Shown: in pieces, positions 1 through 8,338 of the stretch
How positions within the stretch are numbered: position 1 is the first letter of the stretch
Layout of the letters: every line of letters begins with the position of its first letter
Assembly (NCBI GenBank): GCA_002477805.1
Contig: DLKQ01000013.1
Location: 1-64,000, forward strand
Length of the DNA: 64,000 nucleotides
Source of the DNA: Christensenella sp. UBA7584
Lineage (GTDB): Bacteria > Bacillota > Clostridia > Christensenellales > UBA1242
Direction of reading: 5' to 3'
Notes under the pieces: generated by a model
Seen by the model: the letters and a program-made list of their open reading frames with translations, nothing else
What the model was told of the DNA's origin: nothing
Databases searched by the model: none
Translations under genes and position numbers: made by a program

Positions 1-129
1 AGCGTCGTTTAGGCTATCAAATTTGTCCTTAAATTTTTCAAGTGCTCGCTTAAAAATTTCATACTCATCTTGATTGTAAACTCTAATCATATACTGAGTT
101 TTCAAATCTTTTGTTTTAATTCTAGCCAT
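1..129 (-). CDS. small protein of unknown function, truncated by the window edge
   Basis: The first 43 codons of a minus-strand gene run off the left edge. The start is an ATG at 129 preceded five bases away by a perfect AGGAGG (135-140), so this is a real translated gene although short. The product begins MARIKTKDLKTQYMIRVYN and is rich in Lys, Asp and Glu. No catalytic or transmembrane feature is visible in the part present. Small charged proteins of this kind are common in plasmids and integrative elements, but the family cannot be named from this fragment. Confidence 0.6.
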   Translation of the reverse strand, partial: MARIKTKDLKTQYMIRVYNQDEYEIFKRALEKFKDKFDSLNDA

Positions 130-341
130 TTTAGCCTCCTAATTATTTCTAGTCTTTCTATGTAGTAGGAAATTTCGCAAAAGGGCAAATCTCGTTTGCA
201 CATTTTGAGATATTTCCACCCGTACCAAAAATTCGCAGAATTTTTACATCTCTTTCTATTTCTAATTAAAGGGGCTATGATTGTTTTTGTTTGCTTTTAC
301 ATTTTTTAAAATCCTCCTTTTGTTTGAATTTACTTACACGA

Positions 342-372
342 AAAAATACCTATCGGGGTAATAGGTATTTTT
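342..372 (-). terminator. intrinsic terminator after the ASCH-kinase operon
   Basis: A perfect 12-bp stem, AAAAATACCTAT (342-353) against ATAGGTATTTTT (361-372), closes a seven-base loop. It lies 60 bases beyond the stop codon at 432 and is A/T-flanked on both sides, so it could stop transcription in either direction. It separates the four-gene operon from the truncated gene at the left edge. The rest of the 130-431 gap holds an AGGAGG (313-318) followed by ATG-TAA, which encodes nothing, and no other feature. Confidence 0.75.
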
Positions 373-431
373 ACTACTTTTAGAACATTCAAAAAACGAT
401 TTCAAATTGTTTAAGCTATCTTCACTAGATA

Positions 432-1442
432 TTATTTTTCAAATATATTCATCTGTAAATTATTGGTTTTGTATTTAATAGCATTATTTATAAAATTGTA
501 CAAGTCACATTCATTTGTTTTTTCGCTAATAGTGTAATCACAGTCATTGATTAGTTCTTCGCTCTGTCTTTCAGTTTCAAACTTTTCCTGGCTCTCGCAA
601 TATTGACCATCTCGTAAAATGATATTATTCTTTCTAAATTCTTCTGAAGTATTAACATTAATATGAATTACTTTTCTTACAATATTTTTAAAATAATCTA
701 TACATTTTTTGTGTCTTAAACCATCTACAACCAAAATATTATCATTTATAAAATTATTAAGTATCGTATACTCCATAAAATCTTCAAAATTGTTATGTAT
801 CACTGTTTGACCAACTTTTTGTAGATTTAATCTATTTATTTCCAAATTTTGTTTTAAACACAGCAATTTCAAATAATCTGAAAAACTATTTCTTTTACAA
901 TTAAACATCTTAGAAATTTTTTCTGCCCAATATGTTTTACCACTTCCAATTTTACCAGATATTAAAATAACCACATTAGGATATTTTAAATTGTAATCTA
1001 TCCAGCCTCGCTTGTCTTTTTTATCGATATTAAATGGTGGTATAGTAATAGGTTTTGTAATCCACATTAAGGAAACATATTTTTTCTCAATTCTATCTTC
1101 CCAGAATACATCATCAAAGGCACAAATTTCTTTCGAATACTTTTGTTTTAAAATATCTAAATTTAAATCGTTATCTTTACTAAAAAACTTAACATTTTCA
1201 ATTATTGAATATGCTGTTACAGGTTTTCCTGAATCCTTAATAAACATAATATCTTTATCTTTTACTTTTAGGTACGGAGAGCATTTGTTAATTGAAAATC
1301 TAGATTCAATTGTTTTTTTACCAGAAAGCATGTAAGAATAAAAAGGTTGTGCAACAATAGCCAAGTGTAAATTTATACCAGCACATATCTTTATATCATT
1401 TAAAACACATTCATTTAGAAGCTTTGTCCCAATATTTTCCAT
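432..1442 (-). CDS. ASCH domain fused to a P-loop nucleotide kinase-like domain
   Basis: Residues about 25-150 form an ASCH domain: the GKKTIESRFS signature is followed by a VKDKDIMFIKDSG strand pair and ends in a KRGW segment. ASCH domains bind RNA or modified nucleotides. From about residue 158 a second domain starts with the Walker A motif SGKIGSGKT and continues with a VVDGLRH strand and a charged lid, resembling deoxynucleotide monophosphate kinases and dephospho-CoA kinase. The ATG at 1442 overlaps the end of the upstream methyltransferase gene by 32 bases and has only a weak ribosome site; the true start may lie slightly downstream, since the ASCH core begins at LHLAIVAQPF (residue 25). 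It is the last gene of a four-gene operon. A kinase acting on a modified nucleotide, with ASCH as the reader, is an inference. Confidence 0.75.
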   Translation of the reverse strand: MENIGTKLLNECVLNDIKICAGINLHLAIVAQPFYSYMLSGKKTIESRFSINKCSPYLKVKDKDIMFIKDSGKPVTAYSIIENVKFFSKDNDLNLDILKQKYSKEICAFDDVFWEDRIEKKYVSLMWITKPITIPPFNIDKKDKRGWIDYNLKYPNVVILISGKIGSGKTYWAEKISKMFNCKRNSFSDYLKLLCLKQNLEINRLNLQKVGQTVIHNNFEDFMEYTILNNFINDNILVVDGLRHKKCIDYFKNIVRKVIHINVNTSEEFRKNNIILRDGQYCESQEKFETERQSEELINDCDYTISEKTNECDLYNFINNAIKYKTNNLQMNIFEK

Positions 1443-2598
1443 ATTCTTTATACTCCAAACTTATAATATTTTCTATAAAATCAACAATTTCTTTTTTATC
1501 TTTATATACTTTTAAACAAAATCGATAAGATTTTTTGCTTCTTAAATTTAATATTTCACTCACCAGTTTCGTATTATTACATTTAAATACTCTATTCCCA
1601 GACGTCCAAAAATTGACAAGCTTTAATTTGTCGTTTCGCATACTTACAGTAGGAAGAATATCCGAATCATAAATTTTTTCAAATATTTTTTTTGTTGAAC
1701 ATGTCTGTGATGGCAACAATTTAATTCTAATGTTATTTATCGTATATTCACGCCATCTAATTTCTTCATTTTTATTTGAAAAAATAAAGTTGATTGTTTC
1801 ATTGCGAACATACTTAAAAATTAGCAAATTGCCATATCTCCAATCAATAGGAAAATTTGTTATTTTGTTGTCCAAAATACTATTTATTTCAAATGGGGAA
1901 GATATGTAATTGATTGTTTCCACATCTTCTTCAATCAATTCATATCCAACCTTTTTAGCAAAATTAATTATATCAGTTCTTCCTCTTTCAATAGATTCTC
2001 TAACTCCAAAAGGTGGAAATATAACAAAAAGAAACGCATTTATATTAGACAGTTTACCAAACTTAAAGATAAAATTCAGATAAGCATCTTTGTACCATGG
2101 AGGATCCCAAATAATCGCGTCAAATTTTTTCTTTGTAGAATATGTCATAATATCCGATACTACTTTATTTTGAAATCTTATACTTGTAATATTTTTCTCT
2201 ATAAATGTAACATCTCTTTTCTTTAAGAATGCGTTTTTATTGTAAATAAGTGAGGGTGTACCAACAAAAAGAAATCTGTTATTATGATCACAATACTTTG
2301 AAATCTTATTGAATAAATAATTTTGAGTTTTATATGTAAATCTCCAATCGGAATCTAACATGTGCGGAATTGGATTATATTTAACATATTTATAAATACT
2401 TCTTTTATAAATGTGCTTGTTTTTTGTTGTTTCTAAAAGAATATTCGTTTTTTTATTATTATTAAGATTACTCTCTTTTAAAAATTTCACACAATCAACA
2501 ATAAAACATCCTTTGCAATTTTTAATAAAAGTTTGTAAATTTGTAGTAGTTTTATTTACAAGGGATTTATGAATTATTTCTTCATAAAACTTATCCAT
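1411..2598 (-). CDS. SAM-dependent methyltransferase-like protein with DPPW motif
   Basis: The 395-residue protein contains FDAIIWDPPWY at about residues 160-170, the catalytic DPPW tetrad seen in MT-A70-type N6-adenine methyltransferases and related amino-group methyltransferases. It is preceded by a Rossmann-like stretch (RFLFVGTPSLI, then DVTFIEKN) that would bind S-adenosylmethionine. A partner motif FPPFG follows. The N-terminal 75 residues contain Cys and Lys and match nothing I recognise. The start ATG at 2598 lies nine bases after an AAAGGA within the end of the radical SAM gene, and the stop overlaps the ASCH-kinase gene, so the three are translationally coupled. Substrate (DNA, RNA or protein) is unknown; an aminopropyltransferase-like fold is an alternative reading because of the DSDWRFT motif before the SAM region. 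Confidence 0.65.
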   Translation of the reverse strand: MDKFYEEIIHKSLVNKTTTNLQTFIKNCKGCFIVDCVKFLKESNLNNNKKTNILLETTKNKHIYKRSIYKYVKYNPIPHMLDSDWRFTYKTQNYLFNKISKYCDHNNRFLFVGTPSLIYNKNAFLKKRDVTFIEKNITSIRFQNKVVSDIMTYSTKKKFDAIIWDPPWYKDAYLNFIFKFGKLSNINAFLFVIFPPFGVRESIERGRTDIINFAKKVGYELIEEDVETINYISSPFEINSILDNKITNFPIDWRYGNLLIFKYVRNETINFIFSNKNEEIRWREYTINNIRIKLLPSQTCSTKKIFEKIYDSDILPTVSMRNDKLKLVNFWTSGNRVFKCNNTKLVSEILNLRSKKSYRFCLKVYKDKKEIVDFIENIISLEYKEYGKYWDKASK

Positions 2599-2603
2599 AT
2601 GAT

Positions 2604-3419
2604 TTAATCCTTTATCTTAATCTCACAAATATTTTGTTGAATTTCCTCTGTTGTAAAACGTTTTTTTATTTCATCGCACCATGCTTTTATTGCAATATTT
2701 TGATTATCTATTGCTTTTTTGCTATCTGGATTTTTTATCATTCGACCCATAGTTGGTGTAAATTGAAATATTTTCAGTGGAATTATCCTTAAAGGGAAAT
2801 AAAAAGAAATTTCTTTTTGAACCTTATCCATAAAATTAGCAATTCTTTCTTTTATATTTCTGATGCTATTTGTTGTAAGTGTAATATAACCATAAACATC
2901 AAATCCATATTCTATATATTTTTTTAAAGTCTTAAAAGATTTGTAATAGAATTCTTTTTTCAACATACAATTATATTCATAGGATTCTTCATCAAAACCT
3001 TTAAAACAGCAAACTTTGCCATAGTTTTTGTAGGAAGCCAATTCTTTAATTTCGTCTTCACTAAGATATGTAAACATACTTTCTGTTGATAAAGTATCAT
3101 CTGACCAAATATAATATTTTTTATCCAAAATTCTCTTTTTCAACTCTCTAGCCAACCATAAAGGCCACTCTGGTGTTAATTCAGGATTGCCGCCAGATAA
3201 ATCTATAACAGTTTTGTCTTTACATTGCATTTCTAGATGGTCAACAATTTCACTCGTTGAAAACCATTTAGAATTTTGATCACTTAAATTTTTAAGGTTG
3301 TCAGGTACAAAACAATACCAGCAATTCATATTACAAATTGGCAATTGAAAAACCTGTACATTAATTTGAGGTTCATTATATGGTAAACCAAAATATTTAT
3401 TGGCGGGATCTATTGGCAA
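2604..3419 (-). CDS. radical SAM protein, N terminus uncertain
   Basis: The CNMNCWYC motif near residue 29 is the CxxxCxxC cluster-binding loop of radical SAM enzymes, and LSGGNPEL is the SAM-binding GGE-like strand. These enzymes use a 4Fe-4S cluster to cleave S-adenosylmethionine and generate a radical. The annotated start is the TTG at 3419, but the frame stays open upstream to a stop near 3538. It encodes about 39 further residues of coding-like sequence, including PTCGGYARIHHF and DWINDPLPIDP, overlapping the end of the DUF4186 gene. No ATG, GTG or TTG occurs in that extension. The gene may therefore use a rare start, depend on frameshifting from the DUF4186 frame, or contain an assembly indel. 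It precedes the methyltransferase gene by five bases. Substrate is unknown. Confidence 0.8.
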   Translation of the reverse strand: MPIDPANKYFGLPYNEPQINVQVFQLPICNMNCWYCFVPDNLKNLSDQNSKWFSTSEIVDHLEMQCKDKTVIDLSGGNPELTPEWPLWLARELKKRILDKKYYIWSDDTLSTESMFTYLSEDEIKELASYKNYGKVCCFKGFDEESYEYNCMLKKEFYYKSFKTLKKYIEYGFDVYGYITLTTNSIRNIKERIANFMDKVQKEISFYFPLRIIPLKIFQFTPTMGRMIKNPDSKKAIDNQNIAIKAWCDEIKKRFTTEEIQQNICEIKIKD

Positions 3420-3496
3420 TGGATCATTTATCCAGTCTTTTATTTGTCTTTTAAAATGATGTATTCTAGCATAACCTCCACAAGTGGGCTTCTCTG

Positions 3497-3886
3497 TTAA
3501 ATCTTGTTCCTGCTCAGATCCTTCTCCTTTAAATGTTTAATTTCAATTTTTATCCACTCCATTATAATGTTTACAATATAATTACACTCATTTTCAGTTA
3601 AGATATGTGTTTTTTCAATAGAGTGCCATTTTTTTAAACATTCACGACAACATGTTGCTGTCGCATGTTGAGCTATGAATACCGGATGTCCTTTCATTGG
3701 TGTTTGTTTTCCGTCATTAAATGTTGAAATATCTTTAAGATGCTTGGATACAAAATCATAAGCATGAGATTCAATCATATTAATTCCTTTTTTATCAATA
3801 TAATCAAAATCTTTGGTTTTTAAATGAAATGAACTCCTAAATTTTGAATTTTTTAATCTATATAAAATTTGTGATATGTTCTCCAT
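3497..3886 (-). CDS. DUF4186 family protein
   Basis: The 129-residue product carries the DUF4186 signature GHPVFIAQHATATCCRECL followed by KKWHSI, with a close Cys-Cys-x-x-Cys group and nearby His residues that could hold a metal. The family has no established biochemical role. It is first in the four-gene operon and its last codons overlap the open frame of the radical SAM gene. The ATG at 3886 has no Shine-Dalgarno sequence; instead a TATTATA box lies about six bases before it, so the message may be leaderless. Length matches the family's usual 110-130 residues. Confidence 0.8.
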   Translation of the reverse strand: MENISQILYRLKNSKFRSSFHLKTKDFDYIDKKGINMIESHAYDFVSKHLKDISTFNDGKQTPMKGHPVFIAQHATATCCRECLKKWHSIEKTHILTENECNYIVNIIMEWIKIEIKHLKEKDLSRNKI

Positions 3887-4173
3887 GTTTATATAATAGC
3901 ATATTTTGATGAAATCTTATAGTATTTTAACAAAAAATATAAAAAAATCTCTTATGTACTCTCACATCGAAATTTCTTTCTTTATCAAATTTTCTTTCTT
4001 TATCTAACAAAGCAAGAAAAATATATATTTTAATATTTATTGTATATACAAGTATGGGCAACCATTTTTCCTTTGTTAGATATCAAATTGTGTTTTTTAG
4101 GTTTGCTGGTTAGGAACGCAAAGTTGGTATCATTTTTTATTTGTTAGAAATTATTTTCTTTCTACAAAAACAA

Positions 4174-4206
4174 AAAATACAATGCGGGAACAAAACATTG
4201 TATTTT
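4174..4206 (-). terminator. second hairpin downstream of the winged-helix gene
   Basis: An 11-bp stem AAAATACAATG (4174-4184) / CATTGTATTTT (4196-4206) with an 11-base loop is followed, reading leftwards, by a T-rich run. It would act as a backup leftward terminator after the hairpin at 4290-4344. Confidence 0.55.
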
Positions 4207-4289
4207 CCTACACCTATATAGGTTTTTCGGCTGTTTTTGCACTCATTTTTTTGATTTTTCTTGTTAGGTTTAATGATTTTTACAATAAA

Positions 4290-4344
4290 AAAAGTCCAAA
4301 CAATATGCCTAAACTCCTTTATTTATAGCATATTTTGGACTTTT
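4290..4344 (-). terminator. intrinsic terminator of the winged-helix gene
   Basis: AAAAGTCCAAA plus ATATGC (4290-4308, two-base bulge) pairs with GCATATTTTGGACTTTT (4328-4344). Read on the minus strand the stem runs straight into a run of seven T residues, the hallmark of Rho-independent termination, about 60 bases after the stop codon at 4403. Confidence 0.8.
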
Positions 4345-4402
4345 CAAAAATTTTTTCAAAAAATTTTTTAATTTTTTATAAAAAAGCATACATTTTCAAG
4401 GA

Positions 4403-5302
4403 TTATTTCACCCCTAAAACTCTCATCGCTTGATGTATTCCTTTGTTAATGTAATACTTCTTAATTCGTCTTGGGGCAACTTTCAAACTAATCCATTTTG
4501 AGAATGTTCTAGTTGGATACATTTCATCTAAAATGGTTAGTGTAAAGAAATATTTATTTCTATATTTGCGATTTCTTTTTTCATCTTCATCATAGTATTC
4601 CCCATGAGTTAAATAATCACAAATAACACCCATATACTTACCATTTACTTTTTGCTTGAAATATTCTTTGGATAACTCTTTTGTAATTTTCTCTGGATTT
4701 TGTTTGTCAGTTAAAAGTCTTTCATGCAAAAAAAAGTCATAATCATCAATTTTAACTTTATTCTTTCTTTCATCATTGGGATAACAACCTATTTCAACGC
4801 AAATATAATAATTATCAACTTGTTTTGCAACAAAGATTGGCATAATTGATTTATCACCACCATAGGCAAGTTCTTTTTGTTTTTCAGGGTGGACTATGTA
4901 TGAGTTCTTGGTTTGTCTGCCTTTGAAAGTTTTGTTTATTTGCCTTTCAATGTAACCATTACAAATCAAAAATTTCAAATCACTTTGTATTGTTCTTTCA
5001 GTTACTGCAAATTTCCACGCCAAATCTCTAACAAAAACCTTTTTACCATTCAAATATTTGAGATATGCAAATAATTTTTCTCTACGCAAATCTCTTGTGA
5101 AAACACATTTGATTTGTGCTTCTTCATCTTCAAAATAATCTCTATCATAATAAAGCCTTACGCCACGCTTGCCTTTAAGATACGAGCGTCTTTGAGCTTT
5201 TATATATTTTATTCGTTCTTCTCTCTCCAATTGTTTGCGTTTTTCTATATTCTCTCTATCAACAGGGTTGCGATAATCCAAACCATCATCATAATACCAC
5301 AT
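4403..5302 (-). CDS. winged-helix (DeoR/MarR-like) DNA-binding protein
   Basis: The 299-residue protein has a very charged N terminus (residues 1-70). A helix-turn-helix segment follows at about 85-125: VRDLAWKFAVTERTIQSDLK, then a wing GYIERQ. That pattern is typical of DeoR-type winged helices that sense a state through a C-terminal domain. The C-terminal half (about 150-299) is rich in Tyr, Lys and Asp and matches no family I know. No transmembrane segment is seen. The gene stands alone with its own terminator. A role in replication or control of a mobile element is possible from the neighbourhood, but unproven. Confidence 0.6.
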   Translation of the reverse strand: MWYYDDGLDYRNPVDRENIEKRKQLEREERIKYIKAQRRSYLKGKRGVRLYYDRDYFEDEEAQIKCVFTRDLRREKLFAYLKYLNGKKVFVRDLAWKFAVTERTIQSDLKFLICNGYIERQINKTFKGRQTKNSYIVHPEKQKELAYGGDKSIMPIFVAKQVDNYYICVEIGCYPNDERKNKVKIDDYDFFLHERLLTDKQNPEKITKELSKEYFKQKVNGKYMGVICDYLTHGEYYDEDEKRNRKYRNKYFFTLTILDEMYPTRTFSKWISLKVAPRRIKKYYINKGIHQAMRVLGVK

Positions 5303-5387
5303 AATCTCTATTACCTTATGGATAGTATAACATATATTTCTAATTCAATAAATAATAATAAGCATTTAATCATTTTTTGATAAAAAA

Positions 5388-5417
5388 ATCCCTTTACGAT
5401 TTTAATCATAAAAGGAT
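5388..5417 (-). terminator. intrinsic terminator of the 72-residue gene
   Basis: ATCCCTTTACGATT (about 5388-5401) pairs with AATCATAAAAGGAT (about 5404-5417). On the minus strand the stem is followed by a T run. It sits 30 bases beyond the stop codon at 5447. Confidence 0.7.
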
Positions 5418-5446
5418 ATTTTTTTTACTTAGTAATTTTAATAAAA

Positions 5447-5665
5447 CTAATGTGAATTTCTTCCATCAAAAGTAGAGCAAGCATTTGTTCTAGCCCAAAT
5501 AGGGTTATCACCAGACTCCAATTGAATATCACTCTTTGATAAACCATAAGCAGACATCATTGCTCTTTCTGCTGCGTACTTATTGTTTACATAGTGCAAT
5601 AATTTAATTGCGACATTTTGTCCGTTTCTGTTAATAAGGTAGAATGTTGACATTTCACTTGGCAT
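5447..5665 (-). CDS. 72-residue protein of unknown function
   Basis: A strong AAGGAGG precedes the ATG, and a terminator follows, so this is a genuine small transcription unit. The product (MPSEMSTFYLINRNGQNVAI to the C-terminal DGRNSH) is soluble, has a single Cys and shows no recognised motif. It faces the divergent membrane-protein gene at 5788. Function unknown. Confidence 0.65.
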   Translation of the reverse strand: MPSEMSTFYLINRNGQNVAIKLLHYVNNKYAAERAMMSAYGLSKSDIQLESGDNPIWARTNACSTFDGRNSH

Positions 5666-5728
5666 TTTTGTTTTCCTCCTTTTATTTTAAATTTATATAA
5701 CAGATTGTATTTATGAAAATAAATTTTA

Positions 5729-5757
5729 TTGTGATTTTTCATTTAATATGATATAAT
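5729..5757 (+). promoter_or_regulatory. sigma-A-type promoter for the 5788 gene
   Basis: TTGTGA (5729-5734) and TATAAT (5752-5757) are separated by 17 bases and lie 30 bases before the start codon. This matches the vegetative consensus in the -10 exactly and in four of six -35 positions. Confidence 0.6.
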
Positions 5758-5787
5758 TTATTTATAATATTACATAAAGGAGTAATT

Positions 5788-6207
5788 ATGAAATTTTTTA
5801 GAGGTTTAAAGACAACATTTGAAGCTATCGGAAAACTTTGGAGAATAGAAAGAAAAAGAGATACCGAAATCAATCGCAATCCAACAGAAGAAGAATTAAA
5901 AGATAACAAAAAAGGGAAATTATCTATTGTTGTAACTATTGTCAGCACCATTGTTTATTTAATTGCATTCATATTGGTTACTAGTTCATGGCAGGTAAAT
6001 ATTGGCTTGGGTATTTTTGTTTTAGTTTTGGTTTTGATTTTTACACCTTCAATTCAAATAAAAGCAATCAATTTAGCCAAACAACAAAGAAAAATCAATG
6101 GGAAAGGCACTACGGCATTGATTCTTGCAAATGTTTTACCAACCATTGCATTGGTTGGTGGTGTGCTATTCTTTGCATTAGGTGGAATGCATATTTTCTT
6201 TAAATAA
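5788..6207 (+). CDS. small membrane protein with three predicted helices
   Basis: Residues 1-45 are charged and cytoplasm-like. Hydrophobic segments follow at about 47-65, 72-88 and 110-132, with a Lys/Gln-rich loop between the second and third. The ATG is preceded by AAAGGAG. No conserved catalytic motif is visible and I do not recognise the family. It is a monocistronic gene with its own promoter and terminator. Confidence 0.65.
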   Translation: MKFFRGLKTTFEAIGKLWRIERKRDTEINRNPTEEELKDNKKGKLSIVVTIVSTIVYLIAFILVTSSWQVNIGLGIFVLVLVLIFTPSIQIKAINLAKQQRKINGKGTTALILANVLPTIALVGGVLFFALGGMHIFFK

Positions 6208-6221
6208 GAAAACAAAACACA

Positions 6222-6253
6222 AAAAAATACAACCTTGCTCGGTTGTATTTTTT
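6222..6253. terminator. bidirectional intrinsic terminator
   Basis: A 13-bp stem AAAAAATACAACC / GGTTGTATTTTTT with a six-base loop lies between two convergent genes ending at 6207 (plus) and 6281 (minus). It has T runs in both orientations and can serve both. Confidence 0.85.
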
Positions 6254-6280
6254 TTGCTTTGATAAAAAGTTGTTGTATTG

Positions 6281-8338
6281 TTAGTTATTCTTATATATTT
6301 GAACAAGTAAATATTGTTCAAAATTATTCCAGTTGTCATCATTAGAAACAGAAATTTTTATAACTAAATTACAATAATTTTCTGTGCTTTTATCGGTTGT
6401 TAAAGTAAACTTTTTATAACTTGAATTTTTACCTTCTATTGGTTCAAATCTTCCAGTAATATTGCTTGTAATATCGGTATTGTATTTATCTTTATAAGTT
6501 CCAACTTCCATTGCTTCCCACTTAAATTTTACATCTTTATAATTATTATGATCAAGTGCTCCAAATTTTAATTCAACAGTTTTATTATCTGTATTGAATT
6601 TAATTTGTTCGCCACCGTTTGCAGAAGAACAAGATTGTTCAGTAATATCTCCTTTAGAAATTGTCCAGCTATATTCAATATATCCTTCATTTTCGCTTGT
6701 TTTATCGTGTTTTGTGATTGTTATATTACTATTAGAATGAGTTAAATTTTCATTATTATAATATAAATTTGGATTAATATAACATCTTATAAAATAACTA
6801 CCAACAGCTGAAAAACAAACATAATAGTTTACATTGTTTTCTTGTTTTTCAAATTTAGCATTAGTATAAATACAATAAGCTCTATTCGCTTTTGTGTCCG
6901 TCAAGTATTGTGCAAGTTCTGTTTGCGTTGCGTCATAAGGAATCAATGCATAATTTGATACATCTAGTTCGAATTTCTTTTTTTCAGGATTACCACTAGA
7001 ATCGGTTGAATACTTAAAGTCGGTTAAATCGCTTCTAACAGCTAATGTAGGCGCTTTATATGCAGTTCTGTGAAGAATAATTGTAATATCAAATTCATTA
7101 GATTCAGCATAAACTTTTTCATACCAATTTTCATCCCCTTTAGGTACAAACTTAACCTTGGTTGTTATTGTGTTTGTTTCACCTTTAGAGCTATCAAAGT
7201 TATATGTTTTAGGATTGACTTCCGCAAGAGTGCCATAAATAGCAATTCTATCGTCAATTCCACCAGTCGTACTGAAATCCCAATCGGAATCTTCAAAATT
7301 ATGCCATATAAATGTTTCTCTTGTTAATTTGTTATCATTTACTAAATTATTATTTTCGTCTTTAAGGTCAGAATTGAAAAGTAATGATAGTTTACCATTT
7401 ATTTTTGAATTACCGAAACGTGAATAACCATTACCATTTGATATGCCATGCAACATTTCATCAAGAGTGACACCTTTACAAAAATCTTGGATAAAGGTGA
7501 AATCAATCTTAAAATTTTCTGCAGTTGCAACGATTGGTGATCTTTTTACAACAAGAGTTTGATAATCAGAATATGATTTAAGGTAATTTTCTTGTTCTTT
7601 TATTTCAGCAAAAATCAAATATTTGCCTGGGTTAATATCTTCTAGTAGATATGATAATTCACTATAATTTCCAGAATCAACAATTTCGCTTGGTTTTGGT
7701 AAAGCGCTGATTTCTTCTTGTGTTAGTGAAGAAATGTCATAAAATGAATTATCATCTTTATTTAAAATATAAATTTTTTTCTCGATCATACTATCATCTA
7801 ATTGAGTGTCGCCATTAAAAACGCTATAGTCAATACCTTCAAACTTTGTTCCATAGTAAATTTGATTTTTACCAATATTTTTCACTTTACTTGTAACATT
7901 TAAAGTGTAGTTGCTATTATCGTTTACTTTTGAAACATAGATATTAACTTCACAAGAATTGTCTTTATAATTTAAAGTTAACCTCCAAGAGCCAGCTGTA
8001 AGATTTGAACCCTCACACATTTGAGTGTATTCTTCAAAAGTTTTAGTAACTCTACTTTCCTCCAAACCATCAGCCGTAAAACTTACGGTTATTTGAGCAT
8101 TAGTCAATTCAACATTTTCATTAGAACCATCTGAATAATATGCTTTTATTTTTATATTGTTAAGTCCAGTAGTATTACCAAAATCTCTGGTTTCGTAAAT
8201 TGATGGTGAATATTCACCATCAGCCAAAGATACTTGAATGTAATTTAACTTTTTATCATTTCCACAGGCACTTAACAAAAATATGCAAGGAATAATTAAG
8301 CAAAAAGCAAAAATAAAACTCAATAATTTCTTTTTCAA
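6281..8338 (-). CDS. secreted lipoprotein of unknown function
   Basis: The 685-residue product begins with a lipoprotein signal peptide: three lysines, a hydrophobic core and the lipobox LLSAC with the modified Cys at residue 25. The mature part is a series of beta-rich, Ser/Asn/Thr-rich modules resembling bacterial Ig-like and MBG-type repeats, without an enzyme motif. The start is a TTG at 8338, nine bases after AAGGGGG; no better ATG exists. It would be anchored to the outer face of the membrane. It resembles in composition the N-terminal part of the giant lipoprotein at 36789-55466, which has the same SAC lipobox. Ligand or binding partner cannot be told. Confidence 0.75.
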   Translation of the reverse strand: MKKKLLSFIFAFCLIIPCIFLLSACGNDKKLNYIQVSLADGEYSPSIYETRDFGNTTGLNNIKIKAYYSDGSNENVELTNAQITVSFTADGLEESRVTKTFEEYTQMCEGSNLTAGSWRLTLNYKDNSCEVNIYVSKVNDNSNYTLNVTSKVKNIGKNQIYYGTKFEGIDYSVFNGDTQLDDSMIEKKIYILNKDDNSFYDISSLTQEEISALPKPSEIVDSGNYSELSYLLEDINPGKYLIFAEIKEQENYLKSYSDYQTLVVKRSPIVATAENFKIDFTFIQDFCKGVTLDEMLHGISNGNGYSRFGNSKINGKLSLLFNSDLKDENNNLVNDNKLTRETFIWHNFEDSDWDFSTTGGIDDRIAIYGTLAEVNPKTYNFDSSKGETNTITTKVKFVPKGDENWYEKVYAESNEFDITIILHRTAYKAPTLAVRSDLTDFKYSTDSSGNPEKKKFELDVSNYALIPYDATQTELAQYLTDTKANRAYCIYTNAKFEKQENNVNYYVCFSAVGSYFIRCYINPNLYYNNENLTHSNSNITITKHDKTSENEGYIEYSWTISKGDITEQSCSSANGGEQIKFNTDNKTVELKFGALDHNNYKDVKFKWEAMEVGTYKDKYNTDITSNITGRFEPIEGKNSSYKKFTLTTDKSTENYCNLVIKISVSNDDNWNNFEQYLLVQIYKNN

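Larger units (their letters stand above)
3887..4402. other. intergenic region with inverted and tandem repeats
   Basis: No gene is visible in this 516-base gap. It contains two near-identical 17-18 base units with the core TTTCTTTCTTTATC (about 3970-4004), a perfect 12-base inverted repeat TATCTAACAAAG (4001-4012) / CTTTGTTAGATA (4071-4082) with a 58-base spacer, and two hairpins listed separately. Promoter elements for the 3886 operon probably occupy the left end. Confidence 0.6.

Noticed and set aside
300..318. AGGAGG followed by ATG on the minus strand
   Set aside because: The codon after ATG is TAA, so nothing is encoded.
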